Of a DNA stretch of 64,000 nt, positions 1 to 8,500 are shown one piece after another (position 1 is the first letter of the stretch; each line of letters begins with the position of its first letter). This DNA comes from JAFDXJ01 sp039811225 (GTDB lineage: Bacteria > Bacteroidota > Bacteroidia > Chitinophagales > Chitinophagaceae). A model generated the notes under the pieces. The model was not told the origin of the DNA. It saw only the letters and a program-made list of their open reading frames with translations, and made no database searches. Location of the stretch: assembly GCA_039811225.1 (NCBI GenBank), contig JBDHYG010000015.1, positions 1 to 64,000 of the forward strand. Reading direction: 5' to 3'. A program made the position numbers and the translations under genes.

Positions 1-21
1 GCGGGTTTTTTAAATTTGTTA
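1..21. other. Left edge of window, possible end of a terminator
   Basis: The window opens with GCGGGTTTTTT just beyond the superoxide dismutase stop codon. It may be the right arm and T-tract of a terminator whose left arm lies outside the window. Confidence 0.3.
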
Positions 22-615
22 TTAATGTAATCGTTCTGCTACTTTTTTCCAATTTACCAAATGCCAGAAAGCAGCGAGATAATCGCCCCGCCGGTTTTGA
101 TATTTCAGGTAATAGGCATGTTCCCACACATCCACACCAAGAATAGGTGTACCTTTTGTTTCGGCTACATCCATTAAAGGATTGTCCTGGTTGGGTGTAG
201 AACAAACTACTAATTGCCCATCCTGTTCAATCAACCATGCCCAGCCACTTCCAAAACGGGTCATAGCGGCCTGGTTGAATTTTTCTTTTAAAGCATCCAG
301 GCTACCGAATGCCAGGTTGATTTTATCGGCAGAAGCGCCATCCATATTTCCGCCGTCAGCAGATAAACTTTCCCAGAAAAAACTATGGTTCCAATGACCG
401 CCGCCATTATTACGTACGGCAGGGGAAATTTTTCCGGCATTGGCCACTAATTCTTCCAGGGATTTATTTTCATGCTCTGTGCCGGCAATGGCTTTATTTA
501 AATTGTCCACATACGCCTGGTGATGCTTGGTGTGGTGAATCTTCATTGTTGCTTCGTCGATGTGTGGCTCCAGTGCATTATATGCATAAGGCAGGGCCGG
601 TAAAGTAAATGCCAT
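22..615 (-). CDS. sodA: Superoxide dismutase, Mn/Fe family
   Basis: Cytoplasmic enzyme that dismutates superoxide to oxygen and hydrogen peroxide. The 197-residue protein has the full two-domain length of the family. Metal ligands are visible as H27 (in MKIHH), H77 (in NHSFFW), D162 and H166 (in DVWEHAYY). G73 ahead of WNHS and Q143 in the STPNQDNPL segment resemble manganese-type or cambialistic enzymes rather than strict iron enzymes; the metal cannot be fixed from sequence alone. The gene stands alone, with a TAAATTTG box about 41 nt upstream of the ATG, so it is probably monocistronic. Confidence 0.96.
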   Translation of the reverse strand: MAFTLPALPYAYNALEPHIDEATMKIHHTKHHQAYVDNLNKAIAGTEHENKSLEELVANAGKISPAVRNNGGGHWNHSFFWESLSADGGNMDGASADKINLAFGSLDALKEKFNQAAMTRFGSGWAWLIEQDGQLVVCSTPNQDNPLMDVAETKGTPILGVDVWEHAYYLKYQNRRGDYLAAFWHLVNWKKVAERLH

Positions 616-656
616 GATCTCTATATTTTATTTGTGTTTAAAAAAATGATTACCTG

Positions 657-664
657 CAAATTTA
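657..664 (-). promoter_or_regulatory. Candidate Bacteroidota -7 box for the superoxide dismutase gene
   Basis: TAAATTTG on the minus strand matches the TAnnTTTG consensus of Bacteroidota primary promoters. It lies about 41 nt before the ATG at 615. No convincing TTTG -33 element is seen at the expected distance, so this is tentative. Confidence 0.4.
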
Positions 665-726
665 CCGGATTTTAAAAGAACTATTGTTAGCATAGCTTTA
701 ATGTTGATGCCTGTCATCAAGGTCAT

Positions 727-1164
727 TTATCTCCGGGCTTTAAAAAACCGCTGCATCAGTTCAATACAGGGTTCCCGCAAAATTCCTTGTTGAATTGTAG
801 TCTTTGGATGAAAGGGAGACAGGCCCTGTGTGTATTTGCTATACCCGTTTTTTTTATCCTCGGCGCCATAGATGACGCTTTTCATTTTACTCCAGAATAT
901 AGCGCCTGCACACATCATGCAGGGTTCAATGGTCACATACAATTTTGCTTCAGGTAAATATTTCGCACCAAGGTAATGACAGGCCGATGTAATCGCGATA
1001 ATTTCCGCATGTGCCGTGGGGTCATTCAATTTTTCCACCTGGTTATAGCCTTTGGCAATGATCTTATTTTCCAGCACAATGACAGCGCCAATTGGTACCT
1101 CATCTTCCGCAAAAGCTTTCTCTGCCTGGGCAAATGCCTGTTGCATATAATATTCATCATTCAT
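727..1164 (-). CDS. tadA: tRNA-specific adenosine deaminase (TadA-like nucleoside deaminase)
   Basis: Zinc-dependent deaminase of the cytidine/deoxycytidylate deaminase superfamily, expected to convert adenosine 34 to inosine in the anticodon of tRNA-Arg. From the ATG at 1164 it is 145 residues. The HAE motif (H52, E54) and the PCMMC motif (C82, C85) give the zinc ligands and the catalytic glutamate. A longer reading frame starts at a TTG at 1173, but the ATG three codons in fits family N-termini better. It follows the OmdA-like gene on the same strand with a gap of roughly 26 nt and is probably co-transcribed. A guanine deaminase role is an alternative; TadA is favoured because of the length and motif spacing. 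Confidence 0.85.
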   Translation of the reverse strand: MNDEYYMQQAFAQAEKAFAEDEVPIGAVIVLENKIIAKGYNQVEKLNDPTAHAEIIAITSACHYLGAKYLPEAKLYVTIEPCMMCAGAIFWSKMKSVIYGAEDKKNGYSKYTQGLSPFHPKTTIQQGILREPCIELMQRFFKARR

Positions 1165-1190
1165 TCCACTCAACGACTTCTTTTTTTTTA

Positions 1191-1796
1191 CTACTTATAT
1201 TTCCAATTGCGTGATTTACCCTCCGCAAGCCATTCCAATGCAGTGGTTATGCGTTTTTCCACCGTCTGTGCCTGTTTGGCTTCTGCAATCCATTCGATGT
1301 ACTCTCTTTTATGACTATCACTTAATTGCTCAAAATAATTGGTAGCCTTTTTATTTTTCTGCAATGCTTTTTTGAATGAATCAGGAAGAGCCGGGAGCGG
1401 TTTTTTGGCTTTAGGTGCTGGTGGTATTTTAATTCCCTTTTCATTTAAAGCAACAACCTGCCGGATAAAATCAATAAGGATGTTATCGTTGGGCAGGTCC
1501 TTTAGGGAAGTAATACGATGCAGGTTACCCATGGATGGTCGGTCATCTATTACCAACACATTTTGGGGATCGTGCAACAGCTTTGCTTTATGAATATTGA
1601 TGGCACAATGTTGTTTAAAAGCAGCCATACCACATACCATTCCTTTATATTCAAAATAAGGCATACCCCATTTAAGGGTTTCTGTTATCCCTGGTGCGGC
1701 TTTGTGTACCAATGCACGAAAATGAAGCAGGACAGGTTGTGCAAATGCTGCTGCTTTTTGGATATACGCATCAATCCGGTTGTCTGTTTGTGGCAT
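1191..1796 (-). CDS. YdeI/OmpD-associated family protein with DUF1801-like domain
   Basis: A 201-residue cytoplasmic protein. The N-terminal half (roughly 10-115) looks like the DUF1801 fold, with 'ETLKWGMPYFEYKGMVCGMAAFK' features (residues around 38-60). The C-terminal part (about 120-195) resembles the OmdA domain, with the DSHKREYIEWIAEAK helix and the KRITTALEWLAEGK ending. The biochemical function of this family is unknown. The ATG directly abuts the T-tract of a strong hairpin that ends the upstream dksA-like transcript, an odd arrangement for expression. It may be co-transcribed with tadA downstream. Confidence 0.8.
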   Translation of the reverse strand: MPQTDNRIDAYIQKAAAFAQPVLLHFRALVHKAAPGITETLKWGMPYFEYKGMVCGMAAFKQHCAINIHKAKLLHDPQNVLVIDDRPSMGNLHRITSLKDLPNDNILIDFIRQVVALNEKGIKIPPAPKAKKPLPALPDSFKKALQKNKKATNYFEQLSDSHKREYIEWIAEAKQAQTVEKRITTALEWLAEGKSRNWKYK

Positions 1797-1800
1797 AAAA

Positions 1801-1828
1801 AAATACCTTAGGATTTTCTAAGGTATTT
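1801..1828 (-). terminator. Hairpin with T-tract after the DksA-like gene, abutting the next start codon
   Basis: An 11-bp perfect stem (AAATACCTTAG with CTAAGGTATTT) and a 6-nt loop is followed on the minus strand by seven T residues that run directly into the ATG at 1796. It has the form of an intrinsic terminator for the ileS-dksA transcript. Because it also forms the leader of the next gene, it could act as an attenuator or hide the ribosome-binding region. Confidence 0.7.
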
Positions 1829-1853
1829 ATAAATATTGTAATTCCATGAAAAC

Positions 1854-2864
1854 TTATTGTGGATTTAATACCGGCTTGGCCAGTCCGAGTTTTGCTTCCA
1901 GGCTAAGGGTAGCATGTGGCACGGCACGCAAGCGGGTCTTATCTATCAATTTCCCGGTAACGCGACAAATACCGTATGTTTTGTTTTCTATACGGATGAT
2001 GGCTTTTTCGAGGTGATCGATATAGGTAATCTGGCGGCTGGCCATTTGACTGAGTTGCTCACGTTCCATACTCATGCTGCCATCTTCCATGGTCATATAC
2101 CTGTTCTCTGCTTCATCGCCTCCCATATCATCTTTACGGGTAATTAAACCCTGGAGATAGGTCAGTTCTTTTTTCGCAGCTTCTAATTTTTTCAGTATCA
2201 ATTCCCGGAATTCATTTAATTCCTCATCGGAATAACGAACCAGTAATTCTGTAGAGCCATTGCCCTCCCTGTTTTCCAGTGGGGTATAACCGGGTTTGTA
2301 CGGCACACTTGTCTTTACGGAAGTCTTGGGTATTTTGATATCTTTAATACTTTCCGCTTTAACGGCTTTCTTTTGAACGGTTTTAATTGGCCCGTCATCG
2401 ATTACCGGTTTAGCTTTTAGGGGTAATTCTTTTTTAGCAACGGGTTTAGGAGCCGGTGCTGTGGTTTTGCTTTCCGGTTTTGCGGCCGGCTTGGCAACTG
2501 CTTTTACCGGAGCGGCTTTTGCTTTGCTAGCAACAGCCGGTTTTTTAGCAACGGGTTTAGGAGCCGGTGTGGTTTTTTTAGCCGGGGTTTTGGCAACTAC
2601 TTTTTTTGCTACTACCTTTTTAGGTGATTCTTTTTTGGCAGGTTTTGCCACCGGGGCTGACTTTTTAGCCGGAGTTTTGGCCGCTTTTGCTTTAACGGTT
2701 ACTTTTTTTGCCGGTGCTGCTTTTTTAGCCGGAACTTTTGCTGCTGCCTTCTTAACCGGTGTAGCTTTTTTGGCAGGGGCGTTGGCCACTCCTTTCTTTT
2801 TCGCTGCGGGTGCTTTTGTCGCTTTCTTTACATCCTTTTTCGGTGTTGGTTTTTTTGTAGCCAT
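1854..2864 (-). CDS. TraR/DksA-family protein with histone H1-like tail and degenerate zinc finger
   Basis: A 336-residue protein in two parts. Residues 1-190 are a low-complexity Lys/Ala/Pro/Val tail with repeated KKAAP, AKKTP and PKPVAKK units, like histone H1 or bacterial Hc1-type DNA-binding tails. Residues about 205-330 are a DksA/TraR-like domain with a long coiled-coil hairpin (around 212-295) and the YGIC...RLRAVPHATLS finger region. Only one of the four expected zinc cysteines remains (C300); the other positions are T303, S321 and A324. It lies 3 nt after ileS and is surely co-transcribed. A transcription-related, nucleic-acid-binding role is inferred. Confidence 0.85.
   Translation of the reverse strand: MATKKPTPKKDVKKATKAPAAKKKGVANAPAKKATPVKKAAAKVPAKKAAPAKKVTVKAKAAKTPAKKSAPVAKPAKKESPKKVVAKKVVAKTPAKKTTPAPKPVAKKPAVASKAKAAPVKAVAKPAAKPESKTTAPAPKPVAKKELPLKAKPVIDDGPIKTVQKKAVKAESIKDIKIPKTSVKTSVPYKPGYTPLENREGNGSTELLVRYSDEELNEFRELILKKLEAAKKELTYLQGLITRKDDMGGDEAENRYMTMEDGSMSMEREQLSQMASRQITYIDHLEKAIIRIENKTYGICRVTGKLIDKTRLRAVPHATLSLEAKLGLAKPVLNPQ
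2400..2830 (-). repeat. Imperfect repeats encoding the Lys/Ala/Pro tail
   Basis: Within the DksA-like gene, near-identical units encoding AKKxxPAPKPVAKK and related strings recur, for example around 2430-2470 and 2540-2580. They are coding low-complexity repeats, which may be prone to length change by slippage or recombination. They are not a CRISPR array, because there are no unique spacers. Confidence 0.6.
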
Positions 2865-2867
2865 GTC

Positions 2868-5800
2868 TTACGCTATTTTATTTACTTGTACAAAAAATGG
2901 TGTTTCATTTACTTCAATTTCAATGCCATTGGGCATTTGCGAGGACCAAACCAGTTCCTCTGCCAAAATTTCTGCGCAAATATAGTTTTTATATTGAATA
3001 ATTGCCGGCTTAATAATAGTGTTTTCGGGGAGTTGAACGGAAATGGTATCCGTTAAACCAAACGCTTTTTCTTTCCGTATATTTTGGATCCGGTTGATAA
3101 ATTCCCGGGCAATCCCTTCATTTTCCAGGTCTTCATTCAGTACGATATCCAGGGCCACTGTGCGGCTGCCCTTTGAAGCAATTTTCCAGCCGGGGATATC
3201 TTCCGCTGAAATCTCCACGTCATCCAGTGTTATAGGAAAAGTCTCTTCACCAATTGTCAATAAATAACTGCCATTTTTCTCCAGGGAGGCAATTTTTTTC
3301 GCATCAAAAGCGCTGAGCAGTGAGGCGGCTTCTTTCATTTTTTTCCCCAACCGGCTGCCTAAAGTTTTGTAATTGGCCTTGATTTTTTTGGAAATAAAAT
3401 TTTCTGCTGCAGAAATATATTGCACTTCTTTGACATTTACTTCCGATTTTATCAGGGCTTCTACCATTTGCAATTGTTCTTTTTCAGCAGCATCCTGTAC
3501 CGGGATCAGAATCTTTTGTAGGGGCTGCCGTACTTTAATTCCCGTTTTTTTCCGGATGGATAAAATCAACGAACTGATATCCTGTGCCATTTCCATTCTT
3601 TCTTCCAATGCCTTATCTATGGCAGCCGGGTTCGTTTTCGGAAAATCGGTATGATGAATAGACCTCTCCGATGACAGTTGCGTGATCGAATTTAAATCCG
3701 CAAAAACGGCATCACTGAAAAATGGGGAGATGGGGGCCATGAGTTTTAGTATCGTTTCCAGGCAGGTATATAAGGTTTGATAAGCTGCAATTTTATCCTG
3801 CTCATAATCCCCTTTCCAAAAACGACGGCGACATAAACGAACATACCAGTTACTCAATGCTTCATTGGTGAAATATTCTATTGCCCTGGCCGCTACAGTA
3901 GGTTCATATGCATCCAGCGCCGCTGTAACTTCCAGTACCAGGCTGTTTAAGCAGGATAAAATCCATTGATCAATCTCCGGCCGGTCTTTTAGTGGTATTT
4001 CTTTTTCTGCATACTTGAAGCCATCTACATTGGCATATAAGGCAAAGAACTGATATGTATTAAAAAGCGTACCGAAGAATTTTCGCTGCACTTCTTCGAT
4101 GCCGGAGATATCAAATTTTAAATTATCCCAGGGCGATGCATTGGAAATGAGATACCAGCGTGTAGCATCTGCCCCGTATTTCCGGATGGTGGCAAAAGGA
4201 TCTACTACATTGCCCAGGCGTTTACTCATTTTATTTCCATTCTTATCCAGGACCAGGCCATTGGAAATAACAGTCTTGAAAGCAATGCCCGGATATTTTT
4301 CGTCTATTGTTGCCCGGGCATAACCGGCCTTTTCCAATTCTTCATGAATAGCTTCCTTCACTAATGCCGCAATGGCATGCAGGGTATAAAACCAACCCCT
4401 TGTCTGGTCAACCCCTTCAGCAATAAAATCGGCCGGATAGTTTTCAGCAAAAATTTGCTTGTTTTCAAATGGGAAATGCCATTGTGCATACGGCATGGCG
4501 CCGCTGTCAAACCACACATCAATCAGGTCGGGTACCCGTTTCATAGGCTTGCCGGTAGGAGAAACCAATACTATTTCATCTACATAGGGTTTATGCAAAT
4601 CGGTGATTCCTTTTTCGATGAATTGTTGGTTGATATTTTCTCCCAATATTTTATTTGCCTTCTCCATTTCCTCCTTCAATTCCCGGACAGACCCGATACA
4701 GATTTCTTCGTCATTATCTGCTGTCCGCCAAATTGGTAAAGGTGTTCCCCAGAAACGGCTACGGCTGAGATTCCAGTCCACCATATTTTCCAGCCAGTTA
4801 CCAAACCGGCCTTCACCGGTAGATGCCGGTTTCCATTGAATCGTTTTATTCAATTCCACCATGCGATCTTTATAGGCAGTGGTACGGATAAACCAGGCGT
4901 CCAAGGGATAATACAAAATTGGTTTATCGGTGCGCCAGCAATGGGGGTAATTGTGTTCATATTTTTCAATCCGGAAAGCCCGGCCTTCTTTTTTGAGCTT
5001 TACGGAAATGTCCACATTCACATCCACATAAGCCGGATCGTCTTTATAATTTTTTACATAGCGGCCACTAAATTCTCCTACACCGGGTATAAATTTTCCT
5101 TCCCGGTCAACCAGTGTCAGGATACCGGTATTATATTTTTTTCCGGTTTTAAAGTCATCAGCACCAAATGCCGGTGCCGTATGCACTATACCAGTACCAT
5201 CTTCAATGGTTACATAATCACCGGTAACAATATAAAATGGCTGGGCACCCGGTGTAATCTCCCGGATTTTTTCCAGGCTGTTTGCTTCAAAAGGTAATAA
5301 CTGTTCATAAGCCAGGCCTTCCAGGTCTTTTCCTTTTGCGGAAAGGATTTTTTTCCAGGGAATAATTTTATCACCAGCCTGGTAGCTGGCCAGGTCCCTG
5401 TCTTTGCCTGCCTCGGAAAAATAATTGCCGGTCAATTGCTCGGCGAGGATGACAGTACATGGCTGATGGGTATAAGGATTTAATGTTTGGATAAAAACAT
5501 AATCAATAGAAGCGCCTACTGTCAAAGCCAGGTTGGAGGGCAGTGTCCAGGGTGTAGTGGTCCAAGCCATACAGTATACCTGCTCCGGGTCTGCGGCTTG
5601 CTGTTGCAATGCCTCCCTGATCACCGGTACAAAAGGATGTGCTGCGCTTACGTTGTTTCCTGTATCCTCAACATTCAGATGAAACATAACTGTGGCGCTG
5701 GTATCTTTTACATCTTTGTAGGTGCCCGGTTGATTCAGCTCATGGCTGGAAAGCCCGGTGCCTGCTGCGGGGGAATACGGTTGAATGCTTACACTTTCAT

Positions 5801-6323
5801 ACAACAAGCCTTTTTTATATAAAGCTTTCAATAACCACCAGAGGGTTTCGATATAATTATTTTCAAAAGTAATATACGGGTGATCCAGGTCTACCCAATA
5901 CCCCATGATGCGGGTGAGTTCATCCCATTTGTCCTTATAGCGCAAGACGGCTTCACGGCATTTTTGGTTATATTCTTCTACAGAAATTTTATGGCCGATA
6001 TCTTCTTTGGTTATACTCAATTCTTTTTCCACGCCCAATTCCACCGGCAAGCCATGGGTATCCCAGCCGCCTTTGCGCAGGACCTGAAAACCCTGCATGG
6101 TTTTATAGCGGCAAAAAAGATCTTTGATGGTACGGGAAATAACATGGTGGATACCTGGCATGCCATTGGCGCTGGGTGGGCCTTCATAAAATACAAAAGG
6201 GGTTTTACCCTGCCGGCTGGAAATGCTGGTTGCAAAGGCATGCTCCTTTTCCCATAGTTGCAGGATCTTCTCTTCTATGGAAGGGAGGTGTAAATTCTTA
6301 TATTCAGGATATTTTTTCGCCAT
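2868..6323 (-). CDS. ileS: Isoleucyl-tRNA synthetase
   Basis: Cytoplasmic class I enzyme that charges tRNA-Ile. From the ATG at 6323 it is 1151 residues (a second ATG at 6326 is adjacent). The longer frame to 6491 would overlap the divergent E1 gene and is rejected. The nucleotide-binding signature reads PSANGMPGIHH, so GIHH replaces HIGH, and the KMSKS loop reads NKMSKRLGN. The CP1 editing domain and the C-terminal anticodon-binding region are present in the expected order. The long size and these motifs resemble the eukaryote-like IleRS clade, some members of which are less sensitive to mupirocin; resistance here is only an inference. It is followed by the DksA-like gene after 3 nt. Confidence 0.97.
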   Translation of the reverse strand: MAKKYPEYKNLHLPSIEEKILQLWEKEHAFATSISSRQGKTPFVFYEGPPSANGMPGIHHVISRTIKDLFCRYKTMQGFQVLRKGGWDTHGLPVELGVEKELSITKEDIGHKISVEEYNQKCREAVLRYKDKWDELTRIMGYWVDLDHPYITFENNYIETLWWLLKALYKKGLLYESVSIQPYSPAAGTGLSSHELNQPGTYKDVKDTSATVMFHLNVEDTGNNVSAAHPFVPVIREALQQQAADPEQVYCMAWTTTPWTLPSNLALTVGASIDYVFIQTLNPYTHQPCTVILAEQLTGNYFSEAGKDRDLASYQAGDKIIPWKKILSAKGKDLEGLAYEQLLPFEANSLEKIREITPGAQPFYIVTGDYVTIEDGTGIVHTAPAFGADDFKTGKKYNTGILTLVDREGKFIPGVGEFSGRYVKNYKDDPAYVDVNVDISVKLKKEGRAFRIEKYEHNYPHCWRTDKPILYYPLDAWFIRTTAYKDRMVELNKTIQWKPASTGEGRFGNWLENMVDWNLSRSRFWGTPLPIWRTADNDEEICIGSVRELKEEMEKANKILGENINQQFIEKGITDLHKPYVDEIVLVSPTGKPMKRVPDLIDVWFDSGAMPYAQWHFPFENKQIFAENYPADFIAEGVDQTRGWFYTLHAIAALVKEAIHEELEKAGYARATIDEKYPGIAFKTVISNGLVLDKNGNKMSKRLGNVVDPFATIRKYGADATRWYLISNASPWDNLKFDISGIEEVQRKFFGTLFNTYQFFALYANVDGFKYAEKEIPLKDRPEIDQWILSCLNSLVLEVTAALDAYEPTVAARAIEYFTNEALSNWYVRLCRRRFWKGDYEQDKIAAYQTLYTCLETILKLMAPISPFFSDAVFADLNSITQLSSERSIHHTDFPKTNPAAIDKALEERMEMAQDISSLILSIRKKTGIKVRQPLQKILIPVQDAAEKEQLQMVEALIKSEVNVKEVQYISAAENFISKKIKANYKTLGSRLGKKMKEAASLLSAFDAKKIASLEKNGSYLLTIGEETFPITLDDVEISAEDIPGWKIASKGSRTVALDIVLNEDLENEGIAREFINRIQNIRKEKAFGLTDTISVQLPENTIIKPAIIQYKNYICAEILAEELVWSSQMPNGIEIEVNETPFFVQVNKIA

Positions 6324-6356
6324 CATATGATTACCGCTTGGCTTTTTAAAAGCCTG

Positions 6357-6364
6357 CAAAGTTA
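6357..6364 (-). promoter_or_regulatory. Candidate -7 box for ileS
   Basis: TAACTTTG on the minus strand, 30 nt upstream of the adjacent ATG pair at 6323/6326, matches TAnnTTTG. It supports the shorter ileS start, since a start at 6491 would place the promoter inside the gene. No clear -33 element is seen. Confidence 0.45.
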
Positions 6365-6465
6365 GGTATTTGGCGGCAGATTGCCATATCCGGAACGGTG
6401 TGATTTTTTCCGGCAAATGGTCTGAGGTAAATAATAATTTATCTTCGCGCATTAAATGAAATTTC

Positions 6466-8481
6466 ATGCAATTTGACCGGAAGTCGCTCACACAGGAAGA
6501 GCTGATTGCTATTTATAAAAAACTATTATACCCCCGTTTAATTGAGGAAAAAATGCTGATCCTGCTCCGCCAGGGAAAGATCAGCAAATGGTTTAGCGGT
6601 ATCGGCCAGGAAGCAATCGCCGTAGGGGCAGCTATGGCTATGGCGGATGATGAATGGATCATGCCCTTGCACCGCAACCTGGGCGTATTCACTACCCGGG
6701 GTATGACATTAGAAAAATTATTTAAACAATTCCAGGGCAATAAAGATGGCTATAGCAAAGGCCGGGAAAGGAGTTTTCATTTTGGTAACCGGGAGCATTA
6801 TATCTGTGGTATGATTTCCCATCTCGGGCCACAATTAGCCATCGCAGATGGGGTAGCCCTGGCATACAAACTGAAAAACGAAAAGAAAGCCTCCCTGGCA
6901 TTCAGTGGAGATGGCGGTACCAGTGAAGGAGATTTCCATGAAGCCCTGAATACAGCGGCTGTATGGGATTTACCCGTGATTTTTTTGGTTGAAAATAATG
7001 GCTATGGTTTAAGTACCCCTGTTTCCGAGCAATTCCGGTGTAAGCATATTGCTGATAAAGCAATTGGTTATGGAATAGAAGGTGTAACCATTGACGGAAA
7101 TAATATCCTCACGGTATTAGATACCCTGAAAGGAGTGCGGGAATATTGTATTAAAAATCAAAAACCCTACCTGGTAGAATGTATGACCTTCCGCATGCGG
7201 GGACATGAAGAAGCCAGTGGTACCAAATATGTGCCACTGGAATTATTTGAAGAATGGGCTATCCAGGATCCCATAAAAAATTATGAAACATTTTTATTGG
7301 CAGAAAATGTATTGGATGAAACAGCCATTCAACAAATACATACAGAACAAAAGGAATTAATAGAAGCCGAGCTGCATAAAGCCTGGCAGGCAGCGCCACT
7401 TATTCCCAATACGAAGGAAGAATTAGCCGATGTGTTTGCACCAAAAACGAATAGTACAGTACAAGTGATAACACACGATACTCCATCATTGACAGCTGCT
7501 ATTGGCGACAGGCCCCATAAAGAATTGCGCATGATTGATGCTATTAAAGAAGGCTTATTTCAATCTATGGAGCAGCATAGCAACCTGGTTTTAATGGGAC
7601 AGGATATTGCCAAATATGGCGGTGCATTTAAAATCACGGAAGGCTTTATGGATACCTTTGGAAAGGAACGTGTTCGCAATACCCCTTTATGTGAAAGCGC
7701 CATTGTAGGATCTGCACTGGGCCTCAGCCTGGAAGGCTTTAAAGCTATGATGGAAATGCAGTTTGCTGATTTTGTTACGGTTGGTTTTAACCAGATCATC
7801 AATAACCTGGCAAAGATTCACTATCGCTGGGGACAAACGGCCGATGTAGTCATTCGTATGCCCACAGGTGGTGGTGTGGGCGCCGGGCCTTTTCATTCAC
7901 AAAGCAATGAAGCCTGGTTTGTACATACGCCGGGCTTGAAAGTGGTTTATCCATCCACCCCCATTGATGCCAAAGGCCTGTTGATTGCTGCCATCAATGA
8001 TCCCAACCCGGTTTTATTTTTTGAACACAAAGCATTATACCGGAGTGTGCATGCTGCTGTTCCTACCGGTTATTATGAAATAGAAATTGGTAAAGCCCGG
8101 CAGGCAAAAGCCGGGGAGGATGTTAGCATCATTACATATGGCAGTGGGGTACATTGGGCATTGGAGTATGCGGCAGCGCATCCAGAAGTAAGCGTGGAAA
8201 TCCTTGATCTGCGCAGCCTCGCTCCACTTGACTATGACGCGATAAAACAATGTGTACGAAAGACCGGCCGCGTGATGATCCTGCATGAAGATACCCTAAT
8301 CGGCGGTATTGGCGGAGAAATCGCTGCCTGGATCAGTGAACATTGTTTTCAATGGTTAGATGCGCCGGTCATGCGATGTGCCGGATTGGATACACCCATT
8401 CCCTTCAATCTCGATTTAGAAAAAAACTTTATGCCGAATAGCCGCCTGCAGGAAAAGATGGCGCAATTGCTGGCATTTTAA
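6466..8481 (+). CDS. 2-oxoacid (branched-chain) dehydrogenase E1, fused alpha and beta subunits
   Basis: Thiamine-diphosphate enzyme for the decarboxylation step of a 2-oxoacid dehydrogenase complex, passing the acyl group to lipoyl-E2. In 671 residues it carries an alpha part (about 1-330) with the ThDP motif GDG (148-150) to NN (177-178), and a beta part (about 345-671) starting at the MIDAIKEGL segment and holding the MQFADF region. Such fusions are common in Bacteroidota and are usually annotated as 2-oxoisovalerate dehydrogenase, which would supply branched acyl-CoA primers for iso-fatty acids. Substrate is inferred, because the E2 and E3 genes are not nearby. It is transcribed divergently from ileS. 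Confidence 0.9.
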   Translation: MQFDRKSLTQEELIAIYKKLLYPRLIEEKMLILLRQGKISKWFSGIGQEAIAVGAAMAMADDEWIMPLHRNLGVFTTRGMTLEKLFKQFQGNKDGYSKGRERSFHFGNREHYICGMISHLGPQLAIADGVALAYKLKNEKKASLAFSGDGGTSEGDFHEALNTAAVWDLPVIFLVENNGYGLSTPVSEQFRCKHIADKAIGYGIEGVTIDGNNILTVLDTLKGVREYCIKNQKPYLVECMTFRMRGHEEASGTKYVPLELFEEWAIQDPIKNYETFLLAENVLDETAIQQIHTEQKELIEAELHKAWQAAPLIPNTKEELADVFAPKTNSTVQVITHDTPSLTAAIGDRPHKELRMIDAIKEGLFQSMEQHSNLVLMGQDIAKYGGAFKITEGFMDTFGKERVRNTPLCESAIVGSALGLSLEGFKAMMEMQFADFVTVGFNQIINNLAKIHYRWGQTADVVIRMPTGGGVGAGPFHSQSNEAWFVHTPGLKVVYPSTPIDAKGLLIAAINDPNPVLFFEHKALYRSVHAAVPTGYYEIEIGKARQAKAGEDVSIITYGSGVHWALEYAAAHPEVSVEILDLRSLAPLDYDAIKQCVRKTGRVMILHEDTLIGGIGGEIAAWISEHCFQWLDAPVMRCAGLDTPIPFNLDLEKNFMPNSRLQEKMAQLLAF

Positions 8482-8500
8482 AAATCGCTATTTCGCATCC

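Noticed and set aside
2400..2830. Direct repeats that might look like a CRISPR array or satellite
   Set aside because: Units are imperfect, continuous, in frame and encode the protein tail; no regular spacers.
2461..2985. Plus-strand Ala/Phe/Gly-rich open frame opposite the DksA-like tail
   Set aside because: It is the antisense shadow of the Lys/Ala repeat tail, whose codons keep the other strand open.
4377..5297. Plus-strand open frames of 120-153 codons inside ileS
   Set aside because: No domain features, antisense to a strongly conserved gene.
6324..6491. Longer ileS frame to 6491
   Set aside because: Overlaps the divergent E1 start, lies upstream of the TAACTTTG box, and does not look like an IleRS N-terminus.
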